Counted from the stretch's first letter, positions 1 to 9,453 are shown. The stretch is 64,000 bases of DNA from Mesorhizobium sp. WSM3859 (GCF_002295065.1 NZ_NSGG01000002.1:124001-188000), one strand, 5' to 3'. The notes: generated from the letters alone by a model not told the origin. Translations and numbers: made by a program.

Positions 1-81
1 CCAGGCCGACAGCAGCGGCTGGATGCTGTCGATCGTGGCAAGGGCGGTTTCCTGCGCGGAACTCGTCACCGGTTTGTCCAT
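1..81 (-). CDS. N-terminus of an unidentified protein (runs off the window)
   Basis: An ATG at 81 opens a minus-strand frame of 27 codons that stays open to the window edge, beginning MDKPVTSSAQETALATIDSI. It is divergent from the LysR gene at 164, the usual layout for a LysR regulator and its target. Too little is visible to name the product. Confidence 0.5.
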   Translation of the reverse strand, partial: MDKPVTSSAQETALATIDSIQPLLSAW

Positions 82-163
82 GCCGCAAAGAAAGCAGTGA
101 AGCGGCTTGTCAAAAAGTGATATGTTTTCCCGGCTCGTGCAAATTCGGTTCACCTGAGGCCTC

Positions 164-1051
164 TTGCGAATACCGTCCACGCAGGCGCTGCGCGCCCTAG
201 ACAGTTTTGCCCGTCATGGCAGCGTATGGCGCGCCGCCGACGAACTCCACCTCACCCGCAGCGCCGTATCGCATCAGCTTCGGCTGCTCGAGCGCGATCT
301 CGGCTTCGATCTGTTGCAGCGCATCGGCAAGGGCGTGGCGCTCACGCCGCGCGGCCAGCGCTACGCTTCGGATGTGCGCAAGGCGCTGACCGTGCTAGGC
401 GACGCCGGCACGCAGACCAACGGCGCTGGCGTCGGCGGCTCCTTCGCCATTTCCTGCCCGCCGGGCTTCGCTTCGATGTTCCTGTGCACCCATATCGGCG
501 AGTTCCAGCAAATGTATCCGGATGTGGCGCTGTCCGTACTCACGCCACGGCGGCTCGACGATGTCAGCAATCCGGACGCCGACGCCTTCATCGCCTTCGG
601 CGTCGGCAACTGGCCGAACCGGGCGGTGGAGTTGCTTTGCGAGGTCTCTTTCATGCCGCTCTGCAGCCCGACGCTGCTCAACAAGGTCGGAGGCTTTGCG
701 AAGCCCGCCGACGTGCTGCGCGCCAATCTGCTGCATCTCAGCGACACCGAGGACTGGGCGCGCTGGCTGGCGCTGTCCAAGGTGGAAAATCCCGATACCG
801 AAGGCGGCATCTTCTTTTCCGACATGAACCTCGTCTTCTCGGCGGCGATTGCCGGCCAAGGGATCGCCCTGGGCGACGAATTGCTCGGCCGCCGTGCACT
901 GAGCGAGGGCCGGCTGGTCAAGCCGTTCGAGGCGTCAGTGCCCTCGCCGCGCGCCTATTTCTTGGTCTTCGAGCACGCCAAGGCGGGGCACCCAGTGCTT
1001 AATGCCTTCAGTGACTGGCTGAGGGCGAAGCTTTCGGAAAGCAGGGTTTAG
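164..1051 (+). CDS. LysR-family transcriptional regulator (GcvA-like)
   Basis: The 295-residue protein has a LysR-type winged helix-turn-helix at about residues 5-65 (recognition region near SVWRAADELHLTRSAVSHQL) and a substrate-binding-type effector domain after about residue 90. Its length is normal for the family. The start is a TTG, since no ATG lies at the start of the conserved HTH region; this is a likely but not certain choice. It is divergent from the partial gene at 1-81 and precedes a polyamine-type ABC operon, so either could be its target. The ligand cannot be read from sequence. Confidence 0.9.
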   Translation: MRIPSTQALRALDSFARHGSVWRAADELHLTRSAVSHQLRLLERDLGFDLLQRIGKGVALTPRGQRYASDVRKALTVLGDAGTQTNGAGVGGSFAISCPPGFASMFLCTHIGEFQQMYPDVALSVLTPRRLDDVSNPDADAFIAFGVGNWPNRAVELLCEVSFMPLCSPTLLNKVGGFAKPADVLRANLLHLSDTEDWARWLALSKVENPDTEGGIFFSDMNLVFSAAIAGQGIALGDELLGRRALSEGRLVKPFEASVPSPRAYFLVFEHAKAGHPVLNAFSDWLRAKLSESRV

Positions 1052-1068
1052 GCAGATTGCGATTAGCT

Positions 1069-1250
1069 AATCTCCCCCCTCGTGGGGGAGATGTCCGGCA
1101 GGACAGAGGGGGGCGCTGTCCCGCCAGCCTATCCGCTATTTTGAACCCGCACATCGCCGGTTGCGCCCGGGACAGATTGCCGCGAAAGTAGCGTCCCTTC
1201 GCGCCCCCCTCTGCCCTGCCGGGCATCTCCCCCACAAGGGGGGAGATTGG
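1069..1250. repeat. Rhizobial palindromic repeat, family A copy 1
   Basis: Two arms built on CTCCCCC..GGGGGAGAT plus a GCCGGCAGG-type block lie in inverted orientation (about 1069-1125 and 1198-1250) around a short core. Related copies lie at 23519-23670 and 62246-62421. It fills most of the gap between the LysR gene and the ABC operon. This resembles the short mosaic intergenic elements known from rhizobia. Confidence 0.8.
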
Positions 1251-1374
1251 CAGCTCCTGCGCGGCTCCTCTCTCCCACCCGTGAATCAAATTTGCCGATC
1301 AGGCGAAAACTATTCGGTTGCGGTGAGCCGCAGCCATGCCTACGATTTCATCGGGAACTGAGGAAAGAGCCAGG

Positions 1375-2469
1375 ATGCAGCAACCCGGCCGGGCCGCAGA
1401 AATCAAAGCGAACGGGATCGGCAAGAGCTTCGGCTCGTTCCGGGCGCTCGACAATCTGTCGCTCGATATCGGCCGCGGCGAGTTCCTGACGCTGCTTGGC
1501 CCTTCCGGCTCCGGCAAGACCACTTTCCTGATGATCCTCGCCGGCTTCGTGCAGCCGAGCGAGGGCAAGCTTTTCAGCGACGGCGTCGACATCACCAACC
1601 GCCCGGCCGAGCAGCGCGCCGCCGGCATGGTGTTCCAGGGCTATGCGCTGTTTCCGCATATGAGCGTGGAGCAGAACATCGCCTTCCCACTCAAGGTGCG
1701 AAAGAAATCCGCCGCCGAGATCAAAACCCGCGTCGGCGAGATGGTCGAGCGCGTCGGCCTCAAGGGCCACGAGAAGAAATTGCCGGCGCAGCTTTCCGGC
1801 GGCCAGCAGCAGCGCGTAGCGCTCGCTCGCGCGCTGGTGTTCGGGCCGGGCGTGCTGTTGCTCGACGAGCCGTTCTCGGCGCTCGACAAGAGCCTGCGCG
1901 GCCAGATGCAGGCCGAGATGAAGCGGCTGCACCAGGAGACCGGCACCACCTTCGTCTTCGTCACCCACGACCAGAGCGAGGCGCTGGCGCTGTCCTCGCG
2001 CGTCGCCATCTTCAACCACGGCAAGCTGTTGCAGGTGGGCAGGCCGGACGAGGTCTATGACCGGCCGGCGAACCGCTTCGTCGCCGAGTTCCTGGGCGAG
2101 ATCAACATGCTGCCGGTGAAGGGCGTGCGCCCCGCCGACAATGGCGCCACAGGGCTCTGCGAAGACCGCGCGGTCAACATGCGCTGCAAGGCGGAAGCGA
2201 TCAAAGGCGACGCCATCCTCGCGATCCGCCCTGAGGACATGTCGATCGCGCCGGAAGCGTCAGTCAACCAGAACGGCATTGCCGCGACAGCCGTGGCCTC
2301 GACCTATCTGGGCGCCGCGACCAAGCTCGACCTGACAACGCGCCAGGGCGCCAAGGTTACCGTCTCGGTGCCGAACGAGGTCGCGGCCGCGGCCTTGAGC
2401 AAAGGCAATTCCGTCTGGCTGACCTGGCCGGCCGAAAAGGGTTTCCTCCTTCCGGACGGAGGACAATGA
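1375..2469 (+). CDS. ABC transporter ATP-binding protein, spermidine/putrescine (PotA) type
   Basis: This is the ATPase of a polyamine-type importer. Visible motifs are Walker A GPSGSGKTT (residues about 42-50), a Q-loop, signature LSGGQQQR (about 140-147), Walker B LLLDEP (about 161-166) and the switch His in FVTHD. A TOBE-like C-terminal domain follows, as in PotA and other MalK-type ATPases. ATG 1375 is preferred over an in-frame upstream ATG at 1336 because GAGGAAAG lies 7 bases before it. It is the first gene of a four-gene operon (ATPase, binding protein, two permeases). The substrate class is inferred from the family; the exact ligand is unknown. Confidence 0.92.
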   Translation: MQQPGRAAEIKANGIGKSFGSFRALDNLSLDIGRGEFLTLLGPSGSGKTTFLMILAGFVQPSEGKLFSDGVDITNRPAEQRAAGMVFQGYALFPHMSVEQNIAFPLKVRKKSAAEIKTRVGEMVERVGLKGHEKKLPAQLSGGQQQRVALARALVFGPGVLLLDEPFSALDKSLRGQMQAEMKRLHQETGTTFVFVTHDQSEALALSSRVAIFNHGKLLQVGRPDEVYDRPANRFVAEFLGEINMLPVKGVRPADNGATGLCEDRAVNMRCKAEAIKGDAILAIRPEDMSIAPEASVNQNGIAATAVASTYLGAATKLDLTTRQGAKVTVSVPNEVAAAALSKGNSVWLTWPAEKGFLLPDGGQ

Positions 2470-2538
2470 GCGCCGCTGCGGCCTGATATCGCCGCACCGG
2501 CTTCCGGATCCATATCAACGACAACAAGGGGAACTAAC

Positions 2539-3651
2539 ATGAGCGATACAAAGAAACAGACGATCGAATCCCTCGCCGAGCGGACCAAGCGCGGCGAGAT
2601 CTCGCGGCGCCAGTTCGCGCAGCTTGCCGGCCTCGTGCTTGCCGGCACGCCGATGCTGCTGCGCTCGACCGGCGCCTATGCCGAGACCAAAGGGCTGGTG
2701 CTGGTCAACTGGGGCGGCGACGCCATCACCGCCTACGACGCCGCCTATGGCCAGGCGTTCACCAAGGACACCGGCATCCCGGTCAAGATGGACGGCTCGG
2801 GCCCGACCGAAGGCGCCATCGCCGCGCAGTTCAAGAGCGGCGCGCCGACCTGGGACCTGGTCGACGTCGATCCGTTCTCGGCCATCACGCTCGGCGGCCA
2901 GGGCATGCTCGAGCCGATCGACTACAAGGTCGTCGACAAGAGCAAGATGCGGCCGGGCTTCGGCTGGGAGTACGCGGCGTCCACCTATTTCTTCTCCTAC
3001 GTCATCGCCTACGACTCGCAGAAATTCGGCTCCAACGCGCCGACCGGCATGGCCGACTTCTTCGACGTCAAGAAATTCCCCGGCAAGCGTTCGCTCTACA
3101 AATGGGGCGTGTCGAGCTGGGAGGCGGCTCTTCTCGCCGACGGCGTGGCGCCCGCCTCACTCTACCCGCTCGACCTGAAGCGCGCCCATGACAAGATCGC
3201 CGCCTTCAAGGAGAACGTCGTCTCCTATTGGGGCGGCGGCGCCGAAAGCCAGAGCGTGCTGCTCAACGGCGAGGCCTCGATGGCGATCGTGTGGTCGACG
3301 CGCGCCTCGCTGATCGAGCAGGACTCAGGCGGCCAGATCAAGTTCATCTGGGACCAGGGCCTGATCTCGCCCGGCGCGCTGGCGGTGCTCAAGAACAATC
3401 CCGGCGGCAAGGATGCGGCGATGAAGTTCATCGCCAGCACCCAGGATCCGCAAAAGGAACTGGTGATGTTCGACAAGCTCGGCCAGGGCCCGGCCAATCC
3501 GGCCACCGACGCGCTGATCCCGGCCGACAAGAAGCGCATCAATCCGGTTGATCCGGAGAACATGAAGAAGCAGATCGCGCTCGACATGGAGTGGTACGCC
3601 AAGAACTACGGCGCGGCGCTCGACGAATACACCAAGATCATCTCTGCCTGA
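2539..3651 (+). CDS. Periplasmic substrate-binding protein of polyamine-type ABC importer
   Basis: This 370-residue PotD-like extracellular solute-binding protein captures the ligand for the neighbouring ABC importer. The N-terminus carries a Tat-like motif SRRQF (residues 22-26), a hydrophobic stretch and a cleavage site after about residue 48 (AYA), suggesting export in folded form. It lies 69 bases after the ATPase gene and directly before the two permease genes. Related proteins bind spermidine, putrescine or similar cations; this one's ligand is not determined. Confidence 0.9.
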   Translation: MSDTKKQTIESLAERTKRGEISRRQFAQLAGLVLAGTPMLLRSTGAYAETKGLVLVNWGGDAITAYDAAYGQAFTKDTGIPVKMDGSGPTEGAIAAQFKSGAPTWDLVDVDPFSAITLGGQGMLEPIDYKVVDKSKMRPGFGWEYAASTYFFSYVIAYDSQKFGSNAPTGMADFFDVKKFPGKRSLYKWGVSSWEAALLADGVAPASLYPLDLKRAHDKIAAFKENVVSYWGGGAESQSVLLNGEASMAIVWSTRASLIEQDSGGQIKFIWDQGLISPGALAVLKNNPGGKDAAMKFIASTQDPQKELVMFDKLGQGPANPATDALIPADKKRINPVDPENMKKQIALDMEWYAKNYGAALDEYTKIISA

Positions 3652-3673
3652 TCAGGCCGAGATTTTCAGACCT

Positions 3674-4507
3674 ATGAGAGGCACCCTCTCCGACAGGATG
3701 GGCGCGGCGGTGCTGATGGCGCCGCTGCTCCTGTTCCTGATCCTTGCCTATGCCTGGCCGTTCCTTGGCGTGGTGAAGTGGAGCTTTACGCTTCCCACGC
3801 CCGGGCTCGGCCAGTACCACGCTTTGCTCACCGACGAGTTGGTGCAGTCTGTGTTCATCCGCACGCTGCGCATCGCGGCGATCGTCACTCTCGTCTCGGT
3901 CACCGCAGCCTACGCCATCACGGTGGTGTGGGTGCGCGGCAGCCCGGTGCAGCGCGTGCTGGCCGAATTCTGCATCCTGGTGCCATTTTGGATTTCCGTA
4001 CTCACCCGCGCCTTCGGCTGGGTGGCGCTTTTATCCAACCGCGGCCTCATCAACACCTGGCTGCAGTCGATCGGCTTCATTTCGGAGCCGCTGACCCTGG
4101 TGCGCAACGAATTCGGCGTCATCGTCGGCATGTCGCATTTTTTGATCCCCTTCGCCGTGTTTCCGCTGGCATCCGCCATGCGCAGCCTGGATGAGCGCGT
4201 GCTGCTTGCGGCGCGCGGCCTGGGCTCCAGCCGCATGCGCACCTTCTGGACGGTGTTCGTGCCGATGACGCGCTCCGGCATCATCGGCTCTGCGATGATC
4301 ACCTTCGTCTTCTCGCTCGGCTTCTTCGTCACGCCGGCAATCCTCGGCGGCGGCCGCTCCGTGATGATCGCGGAGCTGATCTATCTGCGCATCTTCCAGA
4401 GCCCGGACTGGGGGCTGGGCGCGGCGATCAGCGTCGTGCTGGTGGTGTTCGTCGGCGCGCTGATGGCGCTGCTTTTCCGCTACGTCAAACCGAAGCAGCT
4501 GGTGTAG
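3674..4507 (+). CDS. ABC transporter permease (PotB-like)
   Basis: A 277-residue inner-membrane permease with about six hydrophobic segments and the EAA-type coupling loop around LLAARGLGSSRMRTFWTV. It is the first of two permeases that form the channel with the ATPase at 1375. The next gene starts on or 2 bases after its stop codon, so the two are translationally coupled. Confidence 0.9.
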   Translation: MRGTLSDRMGAAVLMAPLLLFLILAYAWPFLGVVKWSFTLPTPGLGQYHALLTDELVQSVFIRTLRIAAIVTLVSVTAAYAITVVWVRGSPVQRVLAEFCILVPFWISVLTRAFGWVALLSNRGLINTWLQSIGFISEPLTLVRNEFGVIVGMSHFLIPFAVFPLASAMRSLDERVLLAARGLGSSRMRTFWTVFVPMTRSGIIGSAMITFVFSLGFFVTPAILGGGRSVMIAELIYLRIFQSPDWGLGAAISVVLVVFVGALMALLFRYVKPKQLV

Positions 4508-5316
4508 TGATGCCGACCTACCGTCCCGGTCCCGTCTCGCTCGCCCTCGCCGTGCTCGTGGCATTGTTCCTGCTGATGCCGCTGCTTGCCGTCATCCCGG
4601 TGTCGCTGACACCGAGCCGCATGCTGACCATGCCGACGGGTGAACTGTCGCTCCGCCACTACCGCTCGCTGATCGAGGATCCGCGCTGGCTGGAGTCGAT
4701 CCTGCTTTCGCTCAGGATCGGTGTCGTCAGCAGCATCCTGTCCACCGCGCTTGCCCTCACCTTCAGCCTCGGCGTCTGGATGTTCCAGCCGCGTTTCACC
4801 GCCGCTCTCGTCGGCTTCGTACTGCTGCCGATGGTGGTGCCGCCGGTAGTCTCAGCCGTCACGCTCTATTTCCTGCTCACCTCGGTCTCCGGCCTCACCT
4901 CGTTCTTCGGCTATGATACGTGGCTGGGTGTCGCGATGGCGCATTCGGTGATGACGGTGCCATTCGCCACGGTGCTCATCCTGGTCTCGCTCAGCCAGCT
5001 CGACCGACGTATCGACCTGGCCGCGCGCGGGCTTGGCGCCAGCGTGTGGGAACGCGCGACGCGCGTCATCATGCCCAACATCAAGTTCGGCATCGTCACC
5101 GCCGCCCTGCTCTCGTTCGTGCTCTCCTGGGAAGAGATCGGCGTGACTTTGTTCATCACCTCGGTGAACGCCATCACGCTGCCGCGCCTGATGTGGATGG
5201 GCCTGCGCGATAATATCGATCCGGCGATCGCGGCGCTTTCGGTGATCCTGATCGTCATCACCGTGCTGGTGCTCGCGGTGAGGAGCGTGATCACCAGACA
5301 GAAGGCGTCGCCGTAG
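4507..5316 (+). CDS. ABC transporter permease (PotC-like)
   Basis: The second inner-membrane permease of the importer, about 269 residues with six hydrophobic segments and the coupling loop DLAARGLGASVWERATRVI. A GTG at 4507 overlaps the previous stop codon by one base; the adjacent ATG at 4510 is an equally good start. It is the last gene of the operon and is followed by a hairpin terminator at 5356. Confidence 0.9.
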   Translation: MMPTYRPGPVSLALAVLVALFLLMPLLAVIPVSLTPSRMLTMPTGELSLRHYRSLIEDPRWLESILLSLRIGVVSSILSTALALTFSLGVWMFQPRFTAALVGFVLLPMVVPPVVSAVTLYFLLTSVSGLTSFFGYDTWLGVAMAHSVMTVPFATVLILVSLSQLDRRIDLAARGLGASVWERATRVIMPNIKFGIVTAALLSFVLSWEEIGVTLFITSVNAITLPRLMWMGLRDNIDPAIAALSVILIVITVLVLAVRSVITRQKASP

Positions 5317-5355
5317 AGCTCCCACATCTTCCCGGAATTGCCCGATCCACAAACG

Positions 5356-5386
5356 AAAGAGGCCCGCCGGAGCGGCGAGCCTCTTT
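5356..5386 (+). terminator. Hairpin terminator after the polyamine-type ABC operon
   Basis: AAAGAGGC (5356-5363) pairs with GCCTCTTT (5379-5386) around a GC-rich loop. The right arm ends in CTCTTT but no longer T-tract follows. It lies 40 bases after the last permease gene. Confidence 0.65.
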
Positions 5387-5399
5387 ACGGAGCCGAAGT

Positions 5400-5737
5400 G
5401 GAAGCTCGGCACCGTCATGATCCGGGGGTGTGGATCGACTCGAAATCTAGCCAACAAGGCTCAGCCGGGCGACTTACAAATCCGTAATCTTCGGTCGGTC
5501 CACGCGCCCAACCGCGCAAGAAAAACGTGTTCTATCAGCGGCTTGCCGGGAGCATCCGACATCGAGACTGCGCTTGTCAAAGAAACGTGATGAAGCGTCT
5601 GTCCGGCCGGCGGAGCGGCTTGGAGGTGATGGAGAACCGGGCAGCGTCGCGACGCGGCCCGCGTCATTGCAGTCTGCGCCATCAAGGCGCCGCACCGGGC
5701 GAAGGCCCCCCGGCCTCGCCCGTGCGTAGCAGGCCGT
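5400..5737. other. Gap with no supported gene
   Basis: Between the ABC operon terminator and the ArsR-family gene I see only low-quality overlapping frames, with no ribosome-binding site or recognisable protein. It probably holds just the 3' flank of the regulator. Confidence 0.4.
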
Positions 5738-6109
5738 TCAGGCGGCCTGCGGCCGCCGCATCCTCTCGACGAAGGCCTGCCTTGCCGGTCCGGCAAGCGG
5801 CTTGTCCGTGGCCAGCAGGCCGTCGAGCAGCGCCAGAAGTTCGCGCGCCGCCGAAGACTTGCAGGAATAGTAGACCATCTGACGATCGCGGCGGGTTTCG
5901 ACCAGACCAAACCTGCGAAGTTTGGCCAGGTGTTGCGACAGCGCCGATTGGCTGAGTTCGACCTTGTCGGCGAGCACGCCGACAGAGAGTTCACCCTGGG
6001 CCAGGTAGTTCATGATGAGCAGGCGCTTTTCGTTGCCCATCACCGCAAGAAAGGCTGCCGCGCTTTCTGCGTTGGCGGTAAGTTTCTTCGTAACCATCGA
6101 TTTCCCCAT
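5738..6109 (-). CDS. ArsR-family regulator, NolR-like
   Basis: A 123-residue winged-helix repressor. The core AAFLAVMGNEKRLLIMNYL, then the recognition helix LSQSALSQHLAKLR and the wing ETRRDRQMVYYS match ArsR/SmtB regulators and are close to rhizobial NolR as I recall it. No metal-binding CVC motif is seen in the recognition helix, which argues against a metal sensor. It stands alone. NolR represses nod and other genes in Sinorhizobium; that role here is only inference. Confidence 0.85.
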   Translation of the reverse strand: MGKSMVTKKLTANAESAAAFLAVMGNEKRLLIMNYLAQGELSVGVLADKVELSQSALSQHLAKLRRFGLVETRRDRQMVYYSCKSSAARELLALLDGLLATDKPLAGPARQAFVERMRRPQAA

Positions 6110-6510
6110 GGTTCATGCTCTTCCGAAGGCCATGGGGGCAAATGGCTTCAGAGTTCCAGAGCGTTGGTGGGCATGCCCCGATTCGACACGGGACCTGCCC
6201 TGCTTCTTTTTCGACCAGAACCCCGTCGTAACCCGGTTGCCACCACGCCGGAGTCGCTGGTCTCGGACAGAACGCGCGGCGTTTTTCGGGCTCAAGTCAA
6301 TGCAGACTCGGAAAAATTCCGCGCTGCTAATGCGTATCAGCGCAGCGCTTGTTCGGCAAGAATATAACGAGGCTCGGCAAAATGGCGGCCAGCCGCTTGC
6401 AACGGCGGCGCCAGCCGAAGTGCATGGCAAGCTTACCTTGCCGCGACTCACGCTCAACCGTGAAGCATGCTAATATTAACCGGGCAAGAAAGGAGCCCGG
6501 CTCAAGGAGG
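6110..6510. other. Intergenic region
   Basis: About 400 bases upstream of the NolR-like gene (minus strand) and the small gene at 6516 (plus strand). It must hold both promoters, but I could not pick out boxes with confidence. The frames here have no ribosome-binding site or recognisable protein. Confidence 0.35.
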
Positions 6511-6515
6511 AAGCC

Positions 6516-6719
6516 ATGTCCATTGCGTCCAATGCCCGCAACACATTCACTCCCGATGAGACGGCGATGCTTGGCCGTGTCTATGAGAATGGCAGCATCA
6601 AGGGCGAGACCGCCGAGCAGAAGGAGGCACGCGCCTCGCGCATCATCGCCAATTACATGGCCGGCATTACCGACGAGGCGGAACTGATCGAGCTTTCGCG
6701 CAGGCCGCTTGGAAGATGA
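6516..6719 (+). CDS. Small conserved hypothetical protein
   Basis: A 67-residue soluble protein preceded by a strong ribosome-binding site (AAGGAGG, 6 bases before ATG 6516). It has no signal peptide or membrane segment. Its core (FTPDETAMLGRVYENG...AGITDEAELI) aligns with the small protein at 60566 (YPDDLVLLKRIYDQV...AGIFDEGTI), so both seem to belong to one small Rhizobiales family. Function unknown. Confidence 0.75.
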   Translation: MSIASNARNTFTPDETAMLGRVYENGSIKGETAEQKEARASRIIANYMAGITDEAELIELSRRPLGR

Positions 6720-6813
6720 ACAGCGTGCTCCGCCCGCGCGAGGCAGCTTCACCTTAAGTTGACGCGGAACGCAACGGTAGAACATCGCGTTCCGATATGT
6801 TCGGGAGGTTGCG

Positions 6814-7059
6814 ATGATGCAGGGATGGTTCTCCAGGCCGGTTGAAGTCGCCGTCGGCGTTTCCGGCTCGATCCGCCACATATCCAACGCCGAACAAGCC
6901 GCCGAACTGCTGACCGGCCAATGGCGCGATGCTGGCAGCGCGCTGCATGGCGAGGCGCTGCGGGCCTGCCGCCGGGCGATCCGCGGCGACGTCCCGGCCG
7001 ACGCCGCCAGGGAGGCCTTCATCGCAGCCGCGCGCGAAGCGCATGTGCTGGTCGAATAG
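6814..7059 (+). CDS. DUF982-family small protein
   Basis: An 81-residue protein with the DUF982 pattern: N-terminal WFSRPVEVAVG, a middle IRHISNAEQAAELL and a C-terminal helix ending AAAREAHVLVE. DUF982 is a small family of unknown function abundant in Mesorhizobium. Two relatives are at 7344 and 54830. GGGAGG lies before the ATG. Confidence 0.8.
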   Translation: MMQGWFSRPVEVAVGVSGSIRHISNAEQAAELLTGQWRDAGSALHGEALRACRRAIRGDVPADAAREAFIAAAREAHVLVE

Positions 7060-7343
7060 GACATGGCGGCGGCGTATTGCGAGCCTGCCTATCGATAGAA
7101 AAGCCTGCCGGATTCATTAGCGCAGCCCGCGAGGGTGCTGCAGTGACTTTGGTCACACGATTTCGGCCATCCGGCATCGCTGAGGAGCTCGTCCCGACGC
7201 TGCCCATCATCGCCTCGAAATTCTTCGGAACCTAATGCGTGGTGGTTGGTTAACGCGCGGGTCGGCAATCGCCCTCGGCCTGCATCGGCGCCATCCGGCG
7301 CTGATTGCTTGCCCAAAAGACGATCATAACAATGGAGAAAGTG

Positions 7344-7586
7344 ATGAACGATGTCTGGTTTTCCGAACCAGTCGTGATCGATTTCCAGCCAAACGGCCAG
7401 CGCAAGGTATCGAGCTGCTTCGAGGCGATGGAATGCCTCGACCAACGCTGGCCGGGACAGGCGCGCGACGGCGCCTGGCGCTCGGCGAGCCGCGTCTGTC
7501 GTGACGCGCTTGACGGCCTGCGCAGCCCGGTGGAAGCTCGCAAGACGCTGCGCAAGGCGGCCAAGGTCGCCGGGCTTCTGGCGTAG
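7344..7586 (+). CDS. DUF982-family small protein
   Basis: An 80-residue paralogue of the gene at 6814, with WFSEPVVIDF, VSSCFEAMECLDQRWPG and a C-terminal ARKTLRKAAKVAGLLA. ATG 7344 is chosen because GGAGA lies 6 bases upstream and the resulting length matches the paralogue; ATG 7332 and TTG 7305 are in frame upstream. Function unknown. Confidence 0.8.
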   Translation: MNDVWFSEPVVIDFQPNGQRKVSSCFEAMECLDQRWPGQARDGAWRSASRVCRDALDGLRSPVEARKTLRKAAKVAGLLA

Positions 7587-7590
7587 CTTC

Positions 7591-7885
7591 AATTTCCCAT
7601 GGCGTCCCGTTGGGGCGTCGCCAAGCCCGTCGCGGTTTCCCATTGCCGCGGCGGGCTTCCATTTTCATAGGGGCGAAGTTACGGCCGGCGCATACTGCGG
7701 AACGCGTTACAGCACGCATCCCGTGGGGTACATGAAAACGCCGGCCGCTGGGCTTCGGGGCTGCCTGACGGGTTCAGGCCTTCCCATTTCGGCGAGTCGG
7801 GCGCCGGGCCGCAACGCCAGCGCCGGAGCATGGTAAACGCACGGTTACTATCCACAGCACATGGTCAATCGGGCAAGCGGGCAGC
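7591..7885. other. Gap with no supported gene
   Basis: About 300 bases between the DUF982 gene and the convergent glycosyltransferase gene. No frame has a start site or a recognisable product, and no clear terminator hairpin was identified. Confidence 0.35.
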
Positions 7886-7890
7886 CCTGG

Positions 7891-8850
7891 TCAGGCGAAA
7901 CCGCCAAGCACTTCCGGAAACTGGACCGCCATCGCGCCTTCATCCGCCTGCCTGGCATAGATCGCGTGCATCCTGCTGCCGTCATATCTGGCCCTGCGGC
8001 GCTGCACGTCCTTGCCGAACAGGCCGGCAACCGCGTCGAAGCGCCGGAAGAATCGCTTCACCACGCCGCGCTCGAAGGGTATGCGCTGCTGGAAAGGCCT
8101 GCCCCAGGGCGTCTCCCTTGCCAGATCCCGCCAGATGCGCAGCGCGTCGAGTTCGACCCCGACCTGATTGCCCCATGGCTTGCCGCCCGCGAAATGCCTG
8201 GCCCAAGCTTGCGAGAAGCGGAATTCTCTCGTTCCGAGCGACTGCAGGTTCCAGTTTGGATGCATCGTCTGCCATTTGCCCTCGAAAGCGACGTTCAGCG
8301 CATTTTGATCATTCATCCCGCCATCGATGGCGGTCTTTCGCGTGCGCTCCAGCAGCGCACTCTCCCGGACGGCGTTCATATCGAAGGCGACGACGCCGGA
8401 ATTGAAATATGGCGCGCCGGGCGCCAGCTTGAGCTTCTGCCGGTAAGAGGGCCGGAAATACATGTAGTCGTCGTGAGCGGCGAGCAGCGGAGCGCGCAGC
8501 CGCTGTCCGGCCAGGTCATTGATGTCCCGGTTGAAGAGAACGTCGCAGTCCGTGTATGCGATGCGGTCATACGGCTCGAATACCGGAAACCGATCGGCGA
8601 AGAGCCGAACGTAAGCGGCAATGCTGTAGGTCCCGAAGCGAAAGCCGAAATTCGTCATGAAGTCGGTGACATCGACCAGCTCGACCCTGCCTTTCAGCAG
8701 ATGCCGAGCGACTTCAAGATCCGCCTGGCTCGCACCGGTGTAGAGCAGAAAGCCGTCGATCGGGGTGGAGACATCCAGTATCCGGCGCGCTGTCAGGCAG
8801 GCATATGGAAAGTAGCCGGCATCCGTCGCCAGGAAGAAACACGACTTCAT
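7891..8850 (-). CDS. Glycosyltransferase family 8-like protein
   Basis: A 319-residue cytoplasmic GT-A fold enzyme. The metal-binding DxD motif appears as YTDCDVLF, followed by the family-typical PYFNSGVVAFDMNAVRE, a Q/N-rich acceptor region (MNDQNALNVAF) and a C-terminal HFAGGKPW like the HxxGxxKPW motif of GT8. These enzymes transfer a sugar from a nucleotide sugar to a surface glycan. The neighbouring acyltransferase is on the same strand 21 bases upstream, so the two are probably co-transcribed. Confidence 0.88.
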   Translation of the reverse strand: MKSCFFLATDAGYFPYACLTARRILDVSTPIDGFLLYTGASQADLEVARHLLKGRVELVDVTDFMTNFGFRFGTYSIAAYVRLFADRFPVFEPYDRIAYTDCDVLFNRDINDLAGQRLRAPLLAAHDDYMYFRPSYRQKLKLAPGAPYFNSGVVAFDMNAVRESALLERTRKTAIDGGMNDQNALNVAFEGKWQTMHPNWNLQSLGTREFRFSQAWARHFAGGKPWGNQVGVELDALRIWRDLARETPWGRPFQQRIPFERGVVKRFFRRFDAVAGLFGKDVQRRRARYDGSRMHAIYARQADEGAMAVQFPEVLGGFA

Positions 8851-8871
8851 CGTTCCGCTAACCGCTGCCCA

Positions 8872-9453
8872 TCATTTCGTTGCGGTGCCTGCCACAAAAT
8901 GCCTCTCGATAAAAGTCTCGATCGGGCCGGTAAGCAGACCCGCCTCGCGTTTGACCTTGTTATCGTCCCAACGCCACCATTGGATGGCGAGCAGCTTCAC
9001 GACGATGTCCTGCGAGAACCGGTATCTGATCAACCTTGCCGGGGAACCGCCGACGATCGCGTAGGGCGGCACGTTCTTCGTGACCACCGCCCCTGCCCCG
9101 ATGACGGCGCCATCACCGATTTCGACGCCGGGCAAAATCATGGCGCCATGGCCGATCCAGACATCGTTGCCGACGGTGATGCCGCCCGCTCTGCCGCCAT
9201 TCGAGATCGGTTCGGGCTGCTTCAGCAATCGGCTGTGGATGGGGAATGACGTGGCGCTGTCGGTTGGATGCTGGCCCGAGCACATGAAAAGCACCTGACC
9301 GGCGACCGAGCAGAAGGCGCCAACCCGCAGAGGCGCGTCCTTCGAAGGGAACAAGACCTTTCGCCATGTCACGCCGTAGGTGTGACGGCCGACCGTCACA
9401 TGCTCCGGCAATCTGGAGCGCACATCCTTCAGCCATTTGGAAAGCGCTGACAT
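8872..9453 (-). CDS. Hexapeptide-repeat acyltransferase (CatB/LpxA superfamily)
   Basis: A 193-residue left-handed beta-helix acyltransferase. Hexapeptide repeats run through [20 protein letters not shown] and [29 protein letters not shown], with the catalytic-type His in WIGHGA. ATG 9453 is preferred to the longer frame because GGAGAGG lies 8 bases upstream. Family members acetylate sugars or antibiotics; beside glycosyltransferases, O-acetylation of a surface glycan is the likely role. Confidence 0.85.
   Translation of the reverse strand: MSALSKWLKDVRSRLPEHVTVGRHTYGVTWRKVLFPSKDAPLRVGAFCSVAGQVLFMCSGQHPTDSATSFPIHSRLLKQPEPISNGGRAGGITVGNDVWIGHGAMILPGVEIGDGAVIGAGAVVTKNVPPYAIVGGSPARLIRYRFSQDIVVKLLAIQWWRWDDNKVKREAGLLTGPIETFIERHFVAGTATK

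Noticed and set aside
7861..9249. A 462-codon plus-strand frame
   Set aside because: It is antisense to the glycosyltransferase and acyltransferase genes, both of which have clear motifs and start sites.
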